Assembly: GCA_963578805.1 (NCBI GenBank)
Contig: CAUZDY010000027.1
Location: 1-39,149 of the forward strand
Source: CAUZIB01 sp963578805
GTDB taxonomy: Bacteria > Acidobacteriota > Vicinamibacteria > Vicinamibacterales > UBA8438
Direction of reading: 5' to 3'
DNA length: 39,149 bases
In this document: in pieces, positions 30,256-39,149 of the stretch
Numbering within the stretch: position 1 is the stretch's first letter
Layout of the letters: each line of letters begins with the position of its first letter
Program-made: the position numbers and the translations under genes
The notes under the pieces: generated by a model
Told to the model about the DNA's origin: nothing
What the model saw: only the letters and a program-made list of their open reading frames with translations
Database searches by the model: none

Positions 30256-32802
30256 GTGTTACGGCACATGCTAGCCGATCTCGCTGACAAGCATTCGTAC
30301 GACTCGTTCACTCGGGTCGAGACGTCGATCCGATCGCGCGCAACAACAAGCGTGGTCCTCCCGATCGTCTCCCTACTCGGAACACTGCTGGTTGCATCGA
30401 GCGTCGCCGCGCAGCCTCAGGACTCAGCTCCACAGCCACGAACGACGATCCATGGATGCGCCCAAAGCCTACCGGGACCAAAGATTGATCCGATCGCCGG
30501 TGACCAAATAGGGCGCGATACGCTGAGGTGCTTACCCTCGAGCCGTCACCTTGGCGGCGTGCTGGATCTCTGGTTCAACCGCGTCATCAGTCAACAGGTC
30601 GGCGGCGGGGGTATCGCGTTCTTCGATCCGGTTAGGCTCAGCTCTCATGGACGGTCGTGGCGGCAGACTCGATTTCATCTGAATGGAATAGACATCACCG
30701 ATCCCGCGCGCCCCGGGGAACCCCTGTTCGAGCTGCCCTACGAAGCGTGGGACGGTCTGTCCTACCGATCACTCGGGACCGCTCGACCCGGAGTCGATGT
30801 AAGCTTCCGTGCCGAGGCTTCCAACACGTGGCGATTAAACGGTGTAACCGGACAGAACATCGGCGGCGGCACCTGGATCCCTGGCGGCCTCTTCGACCGG
30901 GAACCAGCCACGGAGTATGGCGCACCCACCGAGCGCCGCCGTGTACGGACAGTGGGCGAGCTGTTCGCGGAACGTGCCTGGCGCTTCGGGGAGACGGGTC
31001 GACTTCGCCTGATCGGCTCATTCGTCGAGCATAAACATCGTTACCCAACGTTACGCTCGCTCGATGGCGAGAATGCGGTCGACCGTGCTCAGCGAGGCAC
31101 CTTTGCTCTGCGCCACCAGTTCGACGACGGACGCACACTGATCACCACAACCTTACTGGGCCAGAACACTGGACGATCCAACGAGGGAGCGCAGTACCGA
31201 TGGGAACAACCTCTCACTCTCGACACGTCGAGCCGAGCCTGGGGAACGCACTTCACCTGGGCACGTCCTGCAGCGAATCTTGCTTTTACCGTCGGCCTAA
31301 CGGCACGGAGCGACGACGAACATGCTCGGGGCACAACGCCGTCAGTGACGGATCTCGAGTCGAGATGGATGTACCTGGCGCAACCCCGAGATGCCGAAGA
31401 TCTCCGGCGGCGGCGATTGGACGTAGCCGCGGACTGGGGATGGAAGGGTTGGCAGCTTCGAATACGGGGAGCACACGCCGGCGTCAATATCGACGTTCAC
31501 GCTCCGTCACGTCAGGGCATCTCATATCTCCGCGGACCCGCTCGCGGACGGTCGGCCGCGCATTCACTGAAACTGGTGAACTTCGCCCCCCGTCACGACC
31601 TGTGGGGTCGCGAAGCGCGCATCGACGTGGAGCGTGACCTTCGATTCCGAGATGTCAGATTGCAGGCGGTTACCTCCCTGGATTACTCCGCGGCCGGAGC
31701 ACGGCAGGGACCGCAGCTCGGGTACTGGTCTCCCGCGGTCGGAGCCGCTATGACAGTGCCTTGCGGCAACGCCGAGTGCTTCGGGTTGGTTCGGCGCCAG
31801 CCGCTGGCCCTCACGCGCGACGTTAGTGAATTCCTGAGTCCGAAAGGCGCGTCGACCACACACCTCTGGAACGATGACGGAGACCTCGTCCCTGAGCCAG
31901 GTGAAGCGGGGACTCTTCTGGCGAGACACGGGGGTTTGTATCACAAGATGAGCGAGGACCTTGCTAGGCCTACCGAGAATCATTTCACGGCCGGGATTCG
32001 TACCGCGCAGTTTGGTCCCTTTCGCGTCGTGGTGGCAGGGGTTGGTCGGTGGCTGTTCAACCGCTACACCGTCCGTCTCTCCGATCCGTCTCTGTACTCA
32101 CTAGTCGAGACTCACACGGCCGAGAACCAGTCTGTGGCGGCGTACACCAAGGACCTCTCAAGAGTTGACAACGAGACTTACGTGCTGGTCAACGACGTGG
32201 ACGGCTCCCGCTATCTAGGTGGAGAGATCCAGTTACACAGCGAGGGCACGACGAACTGGTTCCTCAACCTGTCCGCGTCGGGGTATCACATCGTCAGTAA
32301 CGCGCCGTTCGGGAGCTTTGCCGATCGTAACGACTCGGGGGCTATCCATGAGATCTCGGCTGACCCAAACACACGTATAAACGCACGTGGGCGCCTCGAC
32401 TCCGATCGCGCGTACGGTGCGACGCTCCTCGTTGGTCGTAAGCTGGCAGATGATCTCTGGTTGTCGACGGTAACTCGATACGTCGACGGTCAGCCCTTCG
32501 CCCCTATCGACGTTGTCGAGGCGTTACCTCAGGGACCGGTGGCAGTAATGACGACCCAGCGTGGCACTCCCGGACCCCGCCACACGTTTCACATGACGAC
32601 GGCCGCGCGCCTGTCGTATCGCTGGCCCACCGGGGGCCAAAACGCCGTATCGCTGGCACTCGACGCGTTCAATCTGCTCGGCTCGGCGACGGAGATTGTG
32701 GAGGATTCACGGGCGGGACCCGATACGTTCCGCCGGGCCTTGGAGATGATCCCGGGTCGAACGCTGTTGCTGACAGTGGGCTGGCGCGGCTCCCTTCACT
32801 AG
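30256..32802 (+). CDS. TonB-dependent-receptor-like outer membrane protein
   Basis: 848 residues from GTG 30256; ATG 30268 is an alternative. A hydrophobic segment (about 33-51, VVLPIVSLLGTLLVASSVAAQ) is the signal peptide, preceded by an unusually long basic stretch. A plug-like region follows: HLGGVLDLWFNRVISQQVGGGGIAFFDPVRLSSHGRSWRQTRFHLNGIDITDPARPGEPLFELP, where the NGIDITD pattern is typical. The rest alternates short strands ended by aromatic residues, as in a large beta-barrel: RLRLIGSFVEHKHRY, GTFALRHQFDDGRTLITTTLLGQN, LAFTVGLTARSDDEH, NAVSLALDAFNLLGSATE. The final residues GRTLLLTVGWRGSLH end without the usual aromatic. No carboxypeptidase-like domain is present. Ligand unknown; iron-siderophore or polymer uptake is the family's usual role. 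Confidence 0.82.
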   Translation: MLRHMLADLADKHSYDSFTRVETSIRSRATTSVVLPIVSLLGTLLVASSVAAQPQDSAPQPRTTIHGCAQSLPGPKIDPIAGDQIGRDTLRCLPSSRHLGGVLDLWFNRVISQQVGGGGIAFFDPVRLSSHGRSWRQTRFHLNGIDITDPARPGEPLFELPYEAWDGLSYRSLGTARPGVDVSFRAEASNTWRLNGVTGQNIGGGTWIPGGLFDREPATEYGAPTERRRVRTVGELFAERAWRFGETGRLRLIGSFVEHKHRYPTLRSLDGENAVDRAQRGTFALRHQFDDGRTLITTTLLGQNTGRSNEGAQYRWEQPLTLDTSSRAWGTHFTWARPAANLAFTVGLTARSDDEHARGTTPSVTDLESRWMYLAQPRDAEDLRRRRLDVAADWGWKGWQLRIRGAHAGVNIDVHAPSRQGISYLRGPARGRSAAHSLKLVNFAPRHDLWGREARIDVERDLRFRDVRLQAVTSLDYSAAGARQGPQLGYWSPAVGAAMTVPCGNAECFGLVRRQPLALTRDVSEFLSPKGASTTHLWNDDGDLVPEPGEAGTLLARHGGLYHKMSEDLARPTENHFTAGIRTAQFGPFRVVVAGVGRWLFNRYTVRLSDPSLYSLVETHTAENQSVAAYTKDLSRVDNETYVLVNDVDGSRYLGGEIQLHSEGTTNWFLNLSASGYHIVSNAPFGSFADRNDSGAIHEISADPNTRINARGRLDSDRAYGATLLVGRKLADDLWLSTVTRYVDGQPFAPIDVVEALPQGPVAVMTTQRGTPGPRHTFHMTTAARLSYRWPTGGQNAVSLALDAFNLLGSATEIVEDSRAGPDTFRRALEMIPGRTLLLTVGWRGSLH

Positions 32803-32854
32803 GGCGGACAAACTAAACTGGAAATGTCGGCTAGACTATTGTCCACTCACGCAC

Positions 32855-33853
32855 ATGGCAACGGTCACAACGCTCGGGCAATTTATCATCCAGCGCCAGG
32901 CTGATTTTCCTTTCGCAAAAGGAGAACTCTCCCGCCTATTGCGCGACATCGGCATCGCGGCCAAGGTCGTCAACCGTGAAGTAAACAAGGCCGGGCTTGT
33001 TGACATCCTTGGCGAACACGGCACCATGAACATCCAGGGCGAGCCAGTCAAGAAGCTCGACGTCTATGCCAACGAGCAATTCATTGCCGCCCTGGGCTCA
33101 GGCGGTGAAACTTCCGCCATCGCCAGCGAAGAAAACGAAGACCTCGTACCCATCACGACGAAGGTTTCACAGGATGCGAAGTACGTTGTTTGTGTCGACC
33201 CGCTTGACGGTTCGTCAAACATCGATGTCAATGTGTCGATCGGAACCATTTTTTCCATCTATCGCAGAGCAAACACTGACCGCCCCGCGGCCGACGAGGA
33301 TTTTTTCCAGCAGGGGATAAAGCAGGTCGCCGCCGGCTACGTCATCTATGGGTCCTCCACGATGCTCGTGTATACGGCCCGGAGGGGGGTCAACGGCTTC
33401 ACGCTCGATCCCAGCATCGGTGAGTTTTGTCTCTCCCACCCGAACATGCAGTGCCCAGAAACCGGTCCGCTCTATTCCATTAACGAGGGCAACTACGCGC
33501 GCTTTCCCGATGGTGTCAAACAATACATCAGATACTGTCAGGTTGAAGATGACGCGACCGGTCGGCCCTATTCGTCACGCTACATCGGCTCGCTCGTGGC
33601 CGACTTCCACCGTAATCTCCTCAAAGGCGGAATCTTTATTTACCCGTCGACTGCCAAATCGCCAAAAGGAAAACTGCGTCTACTCTACGAATGTAATCCC
33701 CTGGCGTTCATCATCGAACAGGCCGGCGGGAAAGCATCGGATGGTCACGAGAGGATCCTGGAGCTCACGCCAACATCTTTGCACCAGCGCACACCCCTCT
33801 TCATCGGCTCTACCGAGATGGTGACTAAAGCCGAAGAGTTCATGCAAGCCTAG
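32855..33853 (+). CDS. fbp: Class 1 fructose-1,6-bisphosphatase
   Basis: 332 residues; ATG 32855, no strong ribosome site. Removes the 1-phosphate of fructose 1,6-bisphosphate in gluconeogenesis, in the cytoplasm. Marks: VTTLGQFIIQRQADFPFAKGELSRLL (3-28), GEPVKKLDVYANEQF (61-75), ASEENEDLVPI (metal-site Glu residues), VCVDPLDGSSNIDVNVSIGTIFSIYRR (111-137, DPLDGSS metal and phosphate loop), GFTLDPSIGEF, SRYIGSLVADFHRNLLKGGIFIYP (244-267), and CNPLAFIIEQAGGKASDG (281-298). All active-site regions are intact and the length is standard. It is 53 bases after the barrel gene, same strand, with no functional link apparent. Confidence 0.97.
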   Translation: MATVTTLGQFIIQRQADFPFAKGELSRLLRDIGIAAKVVNREVNKAGLVDILGEHGTMNIQGEPVKKLDVYANEQFIAALGSGGETSAIASEENEDLVPITTKVSQDAKYVVCVDPLDGSSNIDVNVSIGTIFSIYRRANTDRPAADEDFFQQGIKQVAAGYVIYGSSTMLVYTARRGVNGFTLDPSIGEFCLSHPNMQCPETGPLYSINEGNYARFPDGVKQYIRYCQVEDDATGRPYSSRYIGSLVADFHRNLLKGGIFIYPSTAKSPKGKLRLLYECNPLAFIIEQAGGKASDGHERILELTPTSLHQRTPLFIGSTEMVTKAEEFMQA

Positions 33854-33919
33854 GTCCTGTGTCTGATCTCCACCGGTCGCTCGAGCGGAGCCAGTAGAGC
33901 CCGTCTTTTGGGTAGAAAG

Positions 33920-36184
33920 CTAGTACCGGAATAGGTACTGCAACTTCATGAATACGGCGCGGTTGGTGCGCTGATAGCGTGTCGTCGGGAAGACCAGAGG
34001 GTCTAGCTGGCCTCCCTGGCGATGGTGATCGTCGTAGCCCACAAAGAACACCGTGCCAGCATTGACGCGGTATGTCGCCAGCAGGCTTCCGAACAGTGCC
34101 TTGTCGAACGTGTTGTGATCCAGGATGTTCCGCAGCAGCAGGCGGTCGGTGAACTGGTATGTCGTCACCGCGTGCAGAATCTTGATGTCGAATATCTCAC
34201 TATTCGTCCGCACGTCGGTAAATTGATTCGTCTCCAGGTTGATCTCGGACTGCAGCCGCGAGGAAGGCCGGAGCGTGAGGCCAAGATTGAGTCCGGTCGT
34301 ACGACCCAGAAATGGATTGCGGGAAAAACGAATCTCGTCGCCGCCGTTAATTCCAACATCGAACGCGACTTTCCGACTCGTGTTGACAGTACCAGAGACG
34401 GAGAAACGGGTCTTCCGAAAATCGACCGTCCGAAAACGCTCCAAGATGCGGTCGACGTTGGCTCTGACACGGATGTTGCGGGCGAACTGGATATTGAGGC
34501 CTCCCCCAGCCTCTTCGTCCTGCAGGGTGGCGTCATGGTAACGATAGCCCCGTTGGTAGTTGAAGCTGGGGCCCCAGCTCAGGACCCAGCTCCCCGGCCA
34601 CCATGTGTACGAACCCTGCGTCATCAAGTTCCGCTGGTCTACTCGACGGACGAAGCCGAGATCAGTCCCAAAATCTGGGTGGGTCTGGTAGTGAATCACA
34701 CGGTATTCAAGGTTTCGCCCCTCCTTTCTGAAGGCAAAGTTCCACTGTGGCCCGGTTTGCCGCGTGTTGTTCAGATCCCGTCGATCCGATCCGATTGCCC
34801 TGAAGGTGAAACGATAGTTCTCTCCGAACCAAAAGTCGCCATCGACGCCCGCGAGTCGGCTATAGCTGTCGAGAAATTCGCGGTCCGTGAAGGTCACACC
34901 GAGATATGACCTGGGATACAGGTCGAATTTGGCTCGGGCGATCACAGTCTGCGCGGACTGCTCGAAAGCTGGCTCAGCGGGATCGTCGACCTTACCCGGA
35001 GCCGCGTCGTCGGCGACCAGCAGCGAGAACGTGGTTCTTCCAGTCTTTCCCGAGAACTTAGCGCCAAAACGAGGATCCACGACCGTGCGTGTATGCACTA
35101 GCGTCACGGGACCTGGAATCTCGTAGATCTCCTGCCCCTCCAGAAAGAACGGCCGAAGCTCTGGGAAAAAGATCGGAAATCGTTGGTTGACCTCGATCTG
35201 CGGCCGGTCAGATTCGATCTGCGAGAAGTCGGGATTGAGTGTGAAGTCGAAGGTGAGATTCGGCGTCAGGCCGTACTTCATGTTGAGCCCGGCCTCCTGG
35301 ACACGGTCCGTTCTAAAACTACCCGCTGTCGTATCGAGCGTACCGATCTGAATCGCAGTGAAAGTCGGTAAAATCTCCAAGTTGCGGTTTGTCGACAGAT
35401 TGGTCAGGCCCTCGAGCACGCCCATCTGGGTGATGAATCCCATCACATTGCTCGAAATCGGCGCCCAGGTGATCGCCTCGTTCTTGCTTTCGATATCACG
35501 CTCGATCTGAAGTCCCCAGCGATGCAGCTCGCCCGGCCCGTGGCCCGGATAACGAAGACTCTTGAAGGGAATCGCCACCTCGGCGATCCAGCCGTCTTCG
35601 ACAATCCTGGCCGCCGTGTCATACAAGGCGTCCCAGGACACGTCGCCGCCCATTCCCCCAGTGGTACTCATTACGGCATCGCGCTGCACGCCGTACGGGT
35701 TCACGGCGAATGCGTATGCGCGCTGCATATCGAGAAATGGATCCAGGTAAAAAGTGACTTTGTCGTCGGGTTGGATTTGATCGCGGTCGACCCGGCTCGC
35801 CCGAATTTGGGTCGGATTAGAATAGTAGGCGTGGATCCCGAAGTAGAGTCGGTCCTCTGTATACGCGACGTAGACATCCGTCTGCTCAGAGGCCGGCGCC
35901 CCTTCCACAGTCCGCCCCGGACGTTGGAAAAACTCGGTAACTCGCGACGCTGTGCGCCACGCCAGATCGTTTAACCGACCATCAATGACCGGCGGTTCCT
36001 CAACCCGAACCGCGGTAGTTGTCGGACGTCCGGCCATGGACGGTGGAACCTGCGGTGCGGCTGCTTGACCCAGCGCGCCAGACTGGCCCTGTGCGACAGG
36101 ATCATCCTGGGCAAACGCGAGTGATGGCGCGAGAGTGGTTAGAGCAACAGCGCCGACGGAGGCAAGTAGGTGCCACCTCAGCAT
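33920..36184 (-). CDS. DUF5916 outer-membrane-type protein with N-terminal CBM9-like domain
   Basis: 754 residues from ATG 36184, which gives a clean signal peptide (LRWHLLASVGAVALTTLAPSLAFAQ). ATG 36247 is also possible and adds 21 residues. After a Gln/Ala/Pro linker, residues about 60-250 form a carbohydrate-binding-module-9-like domain: EPPVIDGRLNDLAWRTAS, VYVAYTEDRLYFGIHAYYSNP, DKVTFYLDPFLDMQRAYAFAVNPYGVQRDAVMS, and GWIAEVAIPFKSLRYPG. The DUF5916 barrel follows: FDFTLNPDFSQIESDRPQIEVNQRFPIFFPELRPFFLEG, then many aromatic-ending strands to RAVFMKLQYLFRY, whose final Phe-Arg-Tyr suits an outer-membrane barrel end. Function unproven; a role in glycan or peptide handling at the outer membrane is inferred. 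Divergent from the exonuclease gene. Confidence 0.9.
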   Translation of the reverse strand: MLRWHLLASVGAVALTTLAPSLAFAQDDPVAQGQSGALGQAAAPQVPPSMAGRPTTTAVRVEEPPVIDGRLNDLAWRTASRVTEFFQRPGRTVEGAPASEQTDVYVAYTEDRLYFGIHAYYSNPTQIRASRVDRDQIQPDDKVTFYLDPFLDMQRAYAFAVNPYGVQRDAVMSTTGGMGGDVSWDALYDTAARIVEDGWIAEVAIPFKSLRYPGHGPGELHRWGLQIERDIESKNEAITWAPISSNVMGFITQMGVLEGLTNLSTNRNLEILPTFTAIQIGTLDTTAGSFRTDRVQEAGLNMKYGLTPNLTFDFTLNPDFSQIESDRPQIEVNQRFPIFFPELRPFFLEGQEIYEIPGPVTLVHTRTVVDPRFGAKFSGKTGRTTFSLLVADDAAPGKVDDPAEPAFEQSAQTVIARAKFDLYPRSYLGVTFTDREFLDSYSRLAGVDGDFWFGENYRFTFRAIGSDRRDLNNTRQTGPQWNFAFRKEGRNLEYRVIHYQTHPDFGTDLGFVRRVDQRNLMTQGSYTWWPGSWVLSWGPSFNYQRGYRYHDATLQDEEAGGGLNIQFARNIRVRANVDRILERFRTVDFRKTRFSVSGTVNTSRKVAFDVGINGGDEIRFSRNPFLGRTTGLNLGLTLRPSSRLQSEINLETNQFTDVRTNSEIFDIKILHAVTTYQFTDRLLLRNILDHNTFDKALFGSLLATYRVNAGTVFFVGYDDHHRQGGQLDPLVFPTTRYQRTNRAVFMKLQYLFRY

Positions 36185-36515
36185 GACTCTCGGCAGCGGA
36201 CGGTCACTCGCACCAGCTCGGTGCGGTCGGGACGGTAACGTTTTCATCGAGGGGGAAGCGCCAGAGTTCGTGGCCAGGTGCGCTCGGTGATTGTTCTTGG
36301 GGTCTTCGAAAAGTTCGCTCCGGGGCCGGGGTGTTCCGCCGACAGACAGTCTACAGAATATACCGTCACCCGAATTTCTGGCTAGCGTGGTGGAATCGCA
36401 CACTCCTGACTCTTTCTACTCCGCTGGACGGAGCGGTTGCACCACGAAAGCTCTCACCCTCCGTTATTCTTAGGCTTATGCTCATGGTCATGTCCAGACT
36501 GTCAAAGACCACATC

Positions 36516-37349
36516 ATGAATGTTGCGCGCCTCGCTCAAGAACTCGCTGCCCATCTGGCCCTGTCTCGACCGCTCGTCTGCGTCGACCTCGAAGCGACGG
36601 GCGTCTGGCCCGGACGCGACCGAATCGTACAGATTGCGGCAGCCCGCATTTTCCAGGATGGGAAAGTCTCAACATGGTCGTCGCTCGTGAACCCTGAGCA
36701 ACCGATTCCCCCAGTGGTTACCAACATCCATGGAATCACCGATGCGATGGTGGCGTCCGCCCCGACCTTTGCGCAACTAGCTCCCAGGGTCACGGCACTC
36801 CTTTCCAATTGCGACCTGACTGGGTACAACGTCGAGCGGTTTGATCGCCGGTTGCTCGCCGCCGAGTTTCGCCGCGCGGGATTCAACGACCCGATGACCG
36901 GCGCACGCGTCATCGACGCTTACACGATGTTTGTGCGCAAAGAGCCGAGAGGTCTGGACGACGCGTTGCGATTTTACGGAGTCCAGGAGGGACAGGTAAC
37001 TCGACAGGCGCATGACGCCATGAGCGATGTCGAAGCAACAGTAGCCGTCCTGGCGGCGCAGTTGAAAACCTACCCCGACCTGCCACAGACAGTGGATGGA
37101 CTTCACGAGTGGCTTAATCCTGCCGATCCGAATCGGATCGACACAGATGGAAAATTCCTGTGGCAGGACGGTGTTGCGACGGTGGCGTTCGGGGCGCAGG
37201 CGGGGACCTCGCTGGTAGATCTGGCCACCCGCGACCGAGGTTTCCTCGAATGGATACTCCGTAAGGACTTCTCGGACGAGGTTAAGACGATCGTCAGAGA
37301 TGCACTGGAAGGACGATTTCCCGTCCGTGGTGGGCCTTCAACGACTTGA
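36516..37349 (+). CDS. DEDDh-type 3'-5' exonuclease (DnaQ-like)
   Basis: 277 residues; ATG 36516 has no clear ribosome site. Exonuclease domain about 18-180: motif I VCVDLEATGVWPGRDRIVQIAA with D24 and E26, NPEQPIPPVVTNIHGITDAMV, motif II region LTGYNVERFDRRLLAAEFRRAG, and motif III QAHDAMSDVEATVAVLAAQL supplying the His and last Asp. The four metal-binding acids and His identify DEDDh, as in DNA polymerase III epsilon and related single-strand nucleases. The C-terminal 95 residues (GLHEWLNPADPNRIDTDGKFLWQDGVATVAFGAQAGTSL and DRGFLEWILRKDFSDEVKTIVRDALEG) occur in stand-alone bacterial exonucleases of this type. Probably a repair nuclease rather than the polymerase subunit. Divergent from the DUF5916 gene. 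Confidence 0.93.
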   Translation: MNVARLAQELAAHLALSRPLVCVDLEATGVWPGRDRIVQIAAARIFQDGKVSTWSSLVNPEQPIPPVVTNIHGITDAMVASAPTFAQLAPRVTALLSNCDLTGYNVERFDRRLLAAEFRRAGFNDPMTGARVIDAYTMFVRKEPRGLDDALRFYGVQEGQVTRQAHDAMSDVEATVAVLAAQLKTYPDLPQTVDGLHEWLNPADPNRIDTDGKFLWQDGVATVAFGAQAGTSLVDLATRDRGFLEWILRKDFSDEVKTIVRDALEGRFPVRGGPSTT

Positions 37350-37441
37350 TGCCTATCGGCTATCATGACCTGAGATTCTCTGAGGTCAGTCTAGCTGCCA
37401 TATTCACACCTATTCAGGAAGATTCGCGAGGGGTACAGATC

Positions 37442-39149
37442 ATGAAGCCAACGCGGAAAGGAAAATCCACGCTGACACGATTACTTCTGAGTGCCCTGTT
37501 CGTCAGCGTCTTTTTCTTCGCCGTGCAACCACGGGGCTCTGCACAACAGCCGGCACAAACCCTGCAGCCGCCACACCTTAGTGTCCAGGCGACAGACCTC
37601 CCCCAGTTACGAACGTGGGATGTGTTCGTCGCTGACGAGTTACGGACAGGCGACCTCCGGCTTCGGTCGGTGGTTGTTGACCCGCTGTTACCCACGCGGG
37701 TCGTGGAACGATTTGATCAATTTCACAACGGTGTGCAGATTTGGGGCGCCGACATCGTCCGCGACTCGGAGAGTGGCGTGCCGCAATCCATCTTCGGCGA
37801 GATAGCGTCGCCTGACCTGCCACTGTCCACTGACCCCGCCTTATCGGTAGAGGATGCCCGCGTAGCGCTGCTTCGTCTCGGTGGGACGAACGCGCTTCTC
37901 CTTGTTGGGCCCGAACTCGTCATTAGTCGGCTCGACAGCGGCGATTACCGCCTAGCCTACACGGCCGTGATTGCCGGTAATGGCGATGTGATCCGCACAT
38001 TTGTCGATGCGCAAACAGGCACAGAGTTGGTGCGCTACAGCGAGATCCACAGGCAGCAGGCAGTTGGCACCGGCACCGGCGTCTTGGGTGACCAGAAGAA
38101 GCTGAGCGTTGAGAACGATGCGGGAACCTACATCGCATTCGACCGCCATCGACCGCCGATCATCCAAACATTCGACATGCAAGGCCAGTTATGGCTCGCC
38201 AAGCTCCTTAGACGCGGCCTGCTTCCATCCCCTTCGCGCTACCGAGCCAACGACGCAGACAACGTCTGGACCGATGTTGCCGTTGTCGATGCCCATGTGC
38301 ATGTGAGTTGGACCTACGATTACTTCTACAAGCGGTTCGGCCGCAGTGGGATTGACGGCAAGGATGGTCCGATCAACATCATGGTAAACGCTGTGACGCA
38401 GCAAGGGTACCTGACCTTGCCTCCACAAGACCGCGGGGTGTACGCGGTGAATGCCTGGTGGTGTTCGTCCTGCGGTCCCAGCCGTCAAGGTTTAATGTTT
38501 TTCGGCAACGGGATTCCTCCCCGCTACACCTTGGGCGGCCGCAGCGTGACGTACTTCGCTGGCGCGCTCGACATAGCGGCTCATGAGTTGACGCACGCGG
38601 TTACGTCTTTTACATCAGGTTTGATCTACCGCAACGAATCTGGAGCGCTCAATGAAGCCTTCTCCGACATCATGGGCACGAGCGTTGAGTTCTATTACCA
38701 TCCACCTGGAAACGGCGTGGGACAAGCCGACTACGTCTCCGGCGAGGACATCGTGCGCGCAGTGTCCCCGGGAACGCGCAGCGGTATTCGATCGATGGCC
38801 AACCCCGGCCTATACGGGGACCCTGACCATTACACGAAACGCTATCTGGGTACTGGGGACCACGGGGGCGTTCACAGTAACAGCGGGATTGCGAACCACG
38901 CGTTTTTTCTCGCGATCGAAGGCGGTGTTAATCGAACCTCTGGCTTGGCTGTGCAAGGCGTCGGTGCTACGAACCGTGAGCAGATCGAACAAGTGTTTTA
39001 TCGGGCCTTCACCACGCTGCTACCCCGTAGTGCAACCTTTTCGATAGCTCGCACCGCAACGATCCAGGCAGCCGGTGACCTCTACGGCGCAGGCGGGGCG
39101 GTGCAGCGCGCGGTGACGCAAGCGTGGAGTGCCGTTGGGGTGTTTCCTT
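37442..39149 (+). CDS. M4 (thermolysin-like) metalloprotease precursor, 3' end outside window
   Basis: ATG 37442, with AGGGG about eight bases upstream; 569 codons in the window, no stop. Signal peptide about 1-36 (LLLSALFVSVFFFAVQPRGSAQQ). Propeptide: a fungalysin/thermolysin-type stretch (VVERFDQFHNGVQIWGADIV) and a PepSY-like stretch (DYRLAYTAVI to VDAQTGTELVRYSEIH). Protease domain from about 260: DAHVHVSWTYDYFYKRFGR, IMVNAVTQQG, AAHELTHAVTS with HELTH at 381-385, ESGALNEAFSDIMG with third ligand E405, and DHGGVHSNSGIANHAFF with H478, equivalent to thermolysin H231. The spacing from HELTH to E405 equals that of thermolysin. It is secreted and cuts at the amino side of hydrophobic residues (family knowledge). 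The 92 bases upstream show no other gene. Confidence 0.94.
   Translation, partial: MKPTRKGKSTLTRLLLSALFVSVFFFAVQPRGSAQQPAQTLQPPHLSVQATDLPQLRTWDVFVADELRTGDLRLRSVVVDPLLPTRVVERFDQFHNGVQIWGADIVRDSESGVPQSIFGEIASPDLPLSTDPALSVEDARVALLRLGGTNALLLVGPELVISRLDSGDYRLAYTAVIAGNGDVIRTFVDAQTGTELVRYSEIHRQQAVGTGTGVLGDQKKLSVENDAGTYIAFDRHRPPIIQTFDMQGQLWLAKLLRRGLLPSPSRYRANDADNVWTDVAVVDAHVHVSWTYDYFYKRFGRSGIDGKDGPINIMVNAVTQQGYLTLPPQDRGVYAVNAWWCSSCGPSRQGLMFFGNGIPPRYTLGGRSVTYFAGALDIAAHELTHAVTSFTSGLIYRNESGALNEAFSDIMGTSVEFYYHPPGNGVGQADYVSGEDIVRAVSPGTRSGIRSMANPGLYGDPDHYTKRYLGTGDHGGVHSNSGIANHAFFLAIEGGVNRTSGLAVQGVGATNREQIEQVFYRAFTTLLPRSATFSIARTATIQAAGDLYGAGGAVQRAVTQAWSAVGVFP

Noticed and set aside
1..39149. CRISPR arrays, transposases, integrases, phage genes, rRNA
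   Set aside because: No regularly spaced repeats, no recognisable mobile-element proteins and no rRNA-like segments were found in either strand.

Overview
The window (39,149 bases, GC-rich) reads as a chromosomal piece of an uncultured Acidobacteriota, most likely class Vicinamibacteria. This is an inference from gene content: several secreted paralogues with a TPWGDPDLQG motif, a DUF6152 protein, quinoprotein propellers, a TonB-receptor-like barrel, a DUF5916 barrel and DUF4159 proteins occur together typically in that phylum. There are no rRNA or tRNA genes, insertion sequences, phage genes or CRISPR arrays that I can see. Most products carry an export signal, so this is mainly an envelope and periplasm region.

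Layout. 1-659: 3' end of a PQQ-dependent dehydrogenase. 698-8352: an expansion of one uncharacterised secreted family (five intact copies and one decayed tail), with a DUF6152 gene inside a three-gene minus-strand run and a secreted protein of two fused carboxymuconolactone-decarboxylase-like domains. 8482-12395: minus-strand run cyclase > amidohydrolase > amidase, all three with export signals. 12603-21651: PQQ propeller protein, two DUF4159 proteins, a dihaem cytochrome c, a metallo-beta-lactamase-fold lipoprotein, a pirin, and hflK-hflC. 21881-25232: a gene broken by a nonsense codon, a sulfotransferase in the same open frame, and a second PQQ propeller protein. 25565-27487: NYN/LOTUS RNase-like and CYTH genes that overlap, then fxsA. 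27655-30201: DUF2911 protein, remnant of a spondin-domain gene, a secreted protein of unknown function, a PAP2 phosphatase. 30256-39149: TonB-receptor-like outer-membrane protein, fructose-1,6-bisphosphatase, DUF5916 protein, DEDDh exonuclease, and a thermolysin-family (M4) protease running off the window end.

How the genes fit together. Periplasmic oxidation (quinoproteins, cytochrome c) sits beside exported hydrolases and lyases, which suggests breakdown of external organic, possibly aromatic or amide-containing, compounds; the substrate is unknown. hflK-hflC, fbp, pirin, NYN and CYTH are ordinary cellular genes. The best candidate for an undescribed system is the secreted TPWGDPDLQG family: each mature protein has exactly two cysteines at equivalent places, and one copy is adjacent to DUF6152. 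Second is the exported cyclase/amidohydrolase/amidase module. Three intergenic gene remnants (near 1.9, 22 and 28.4 kb) show ongoing gene decay.
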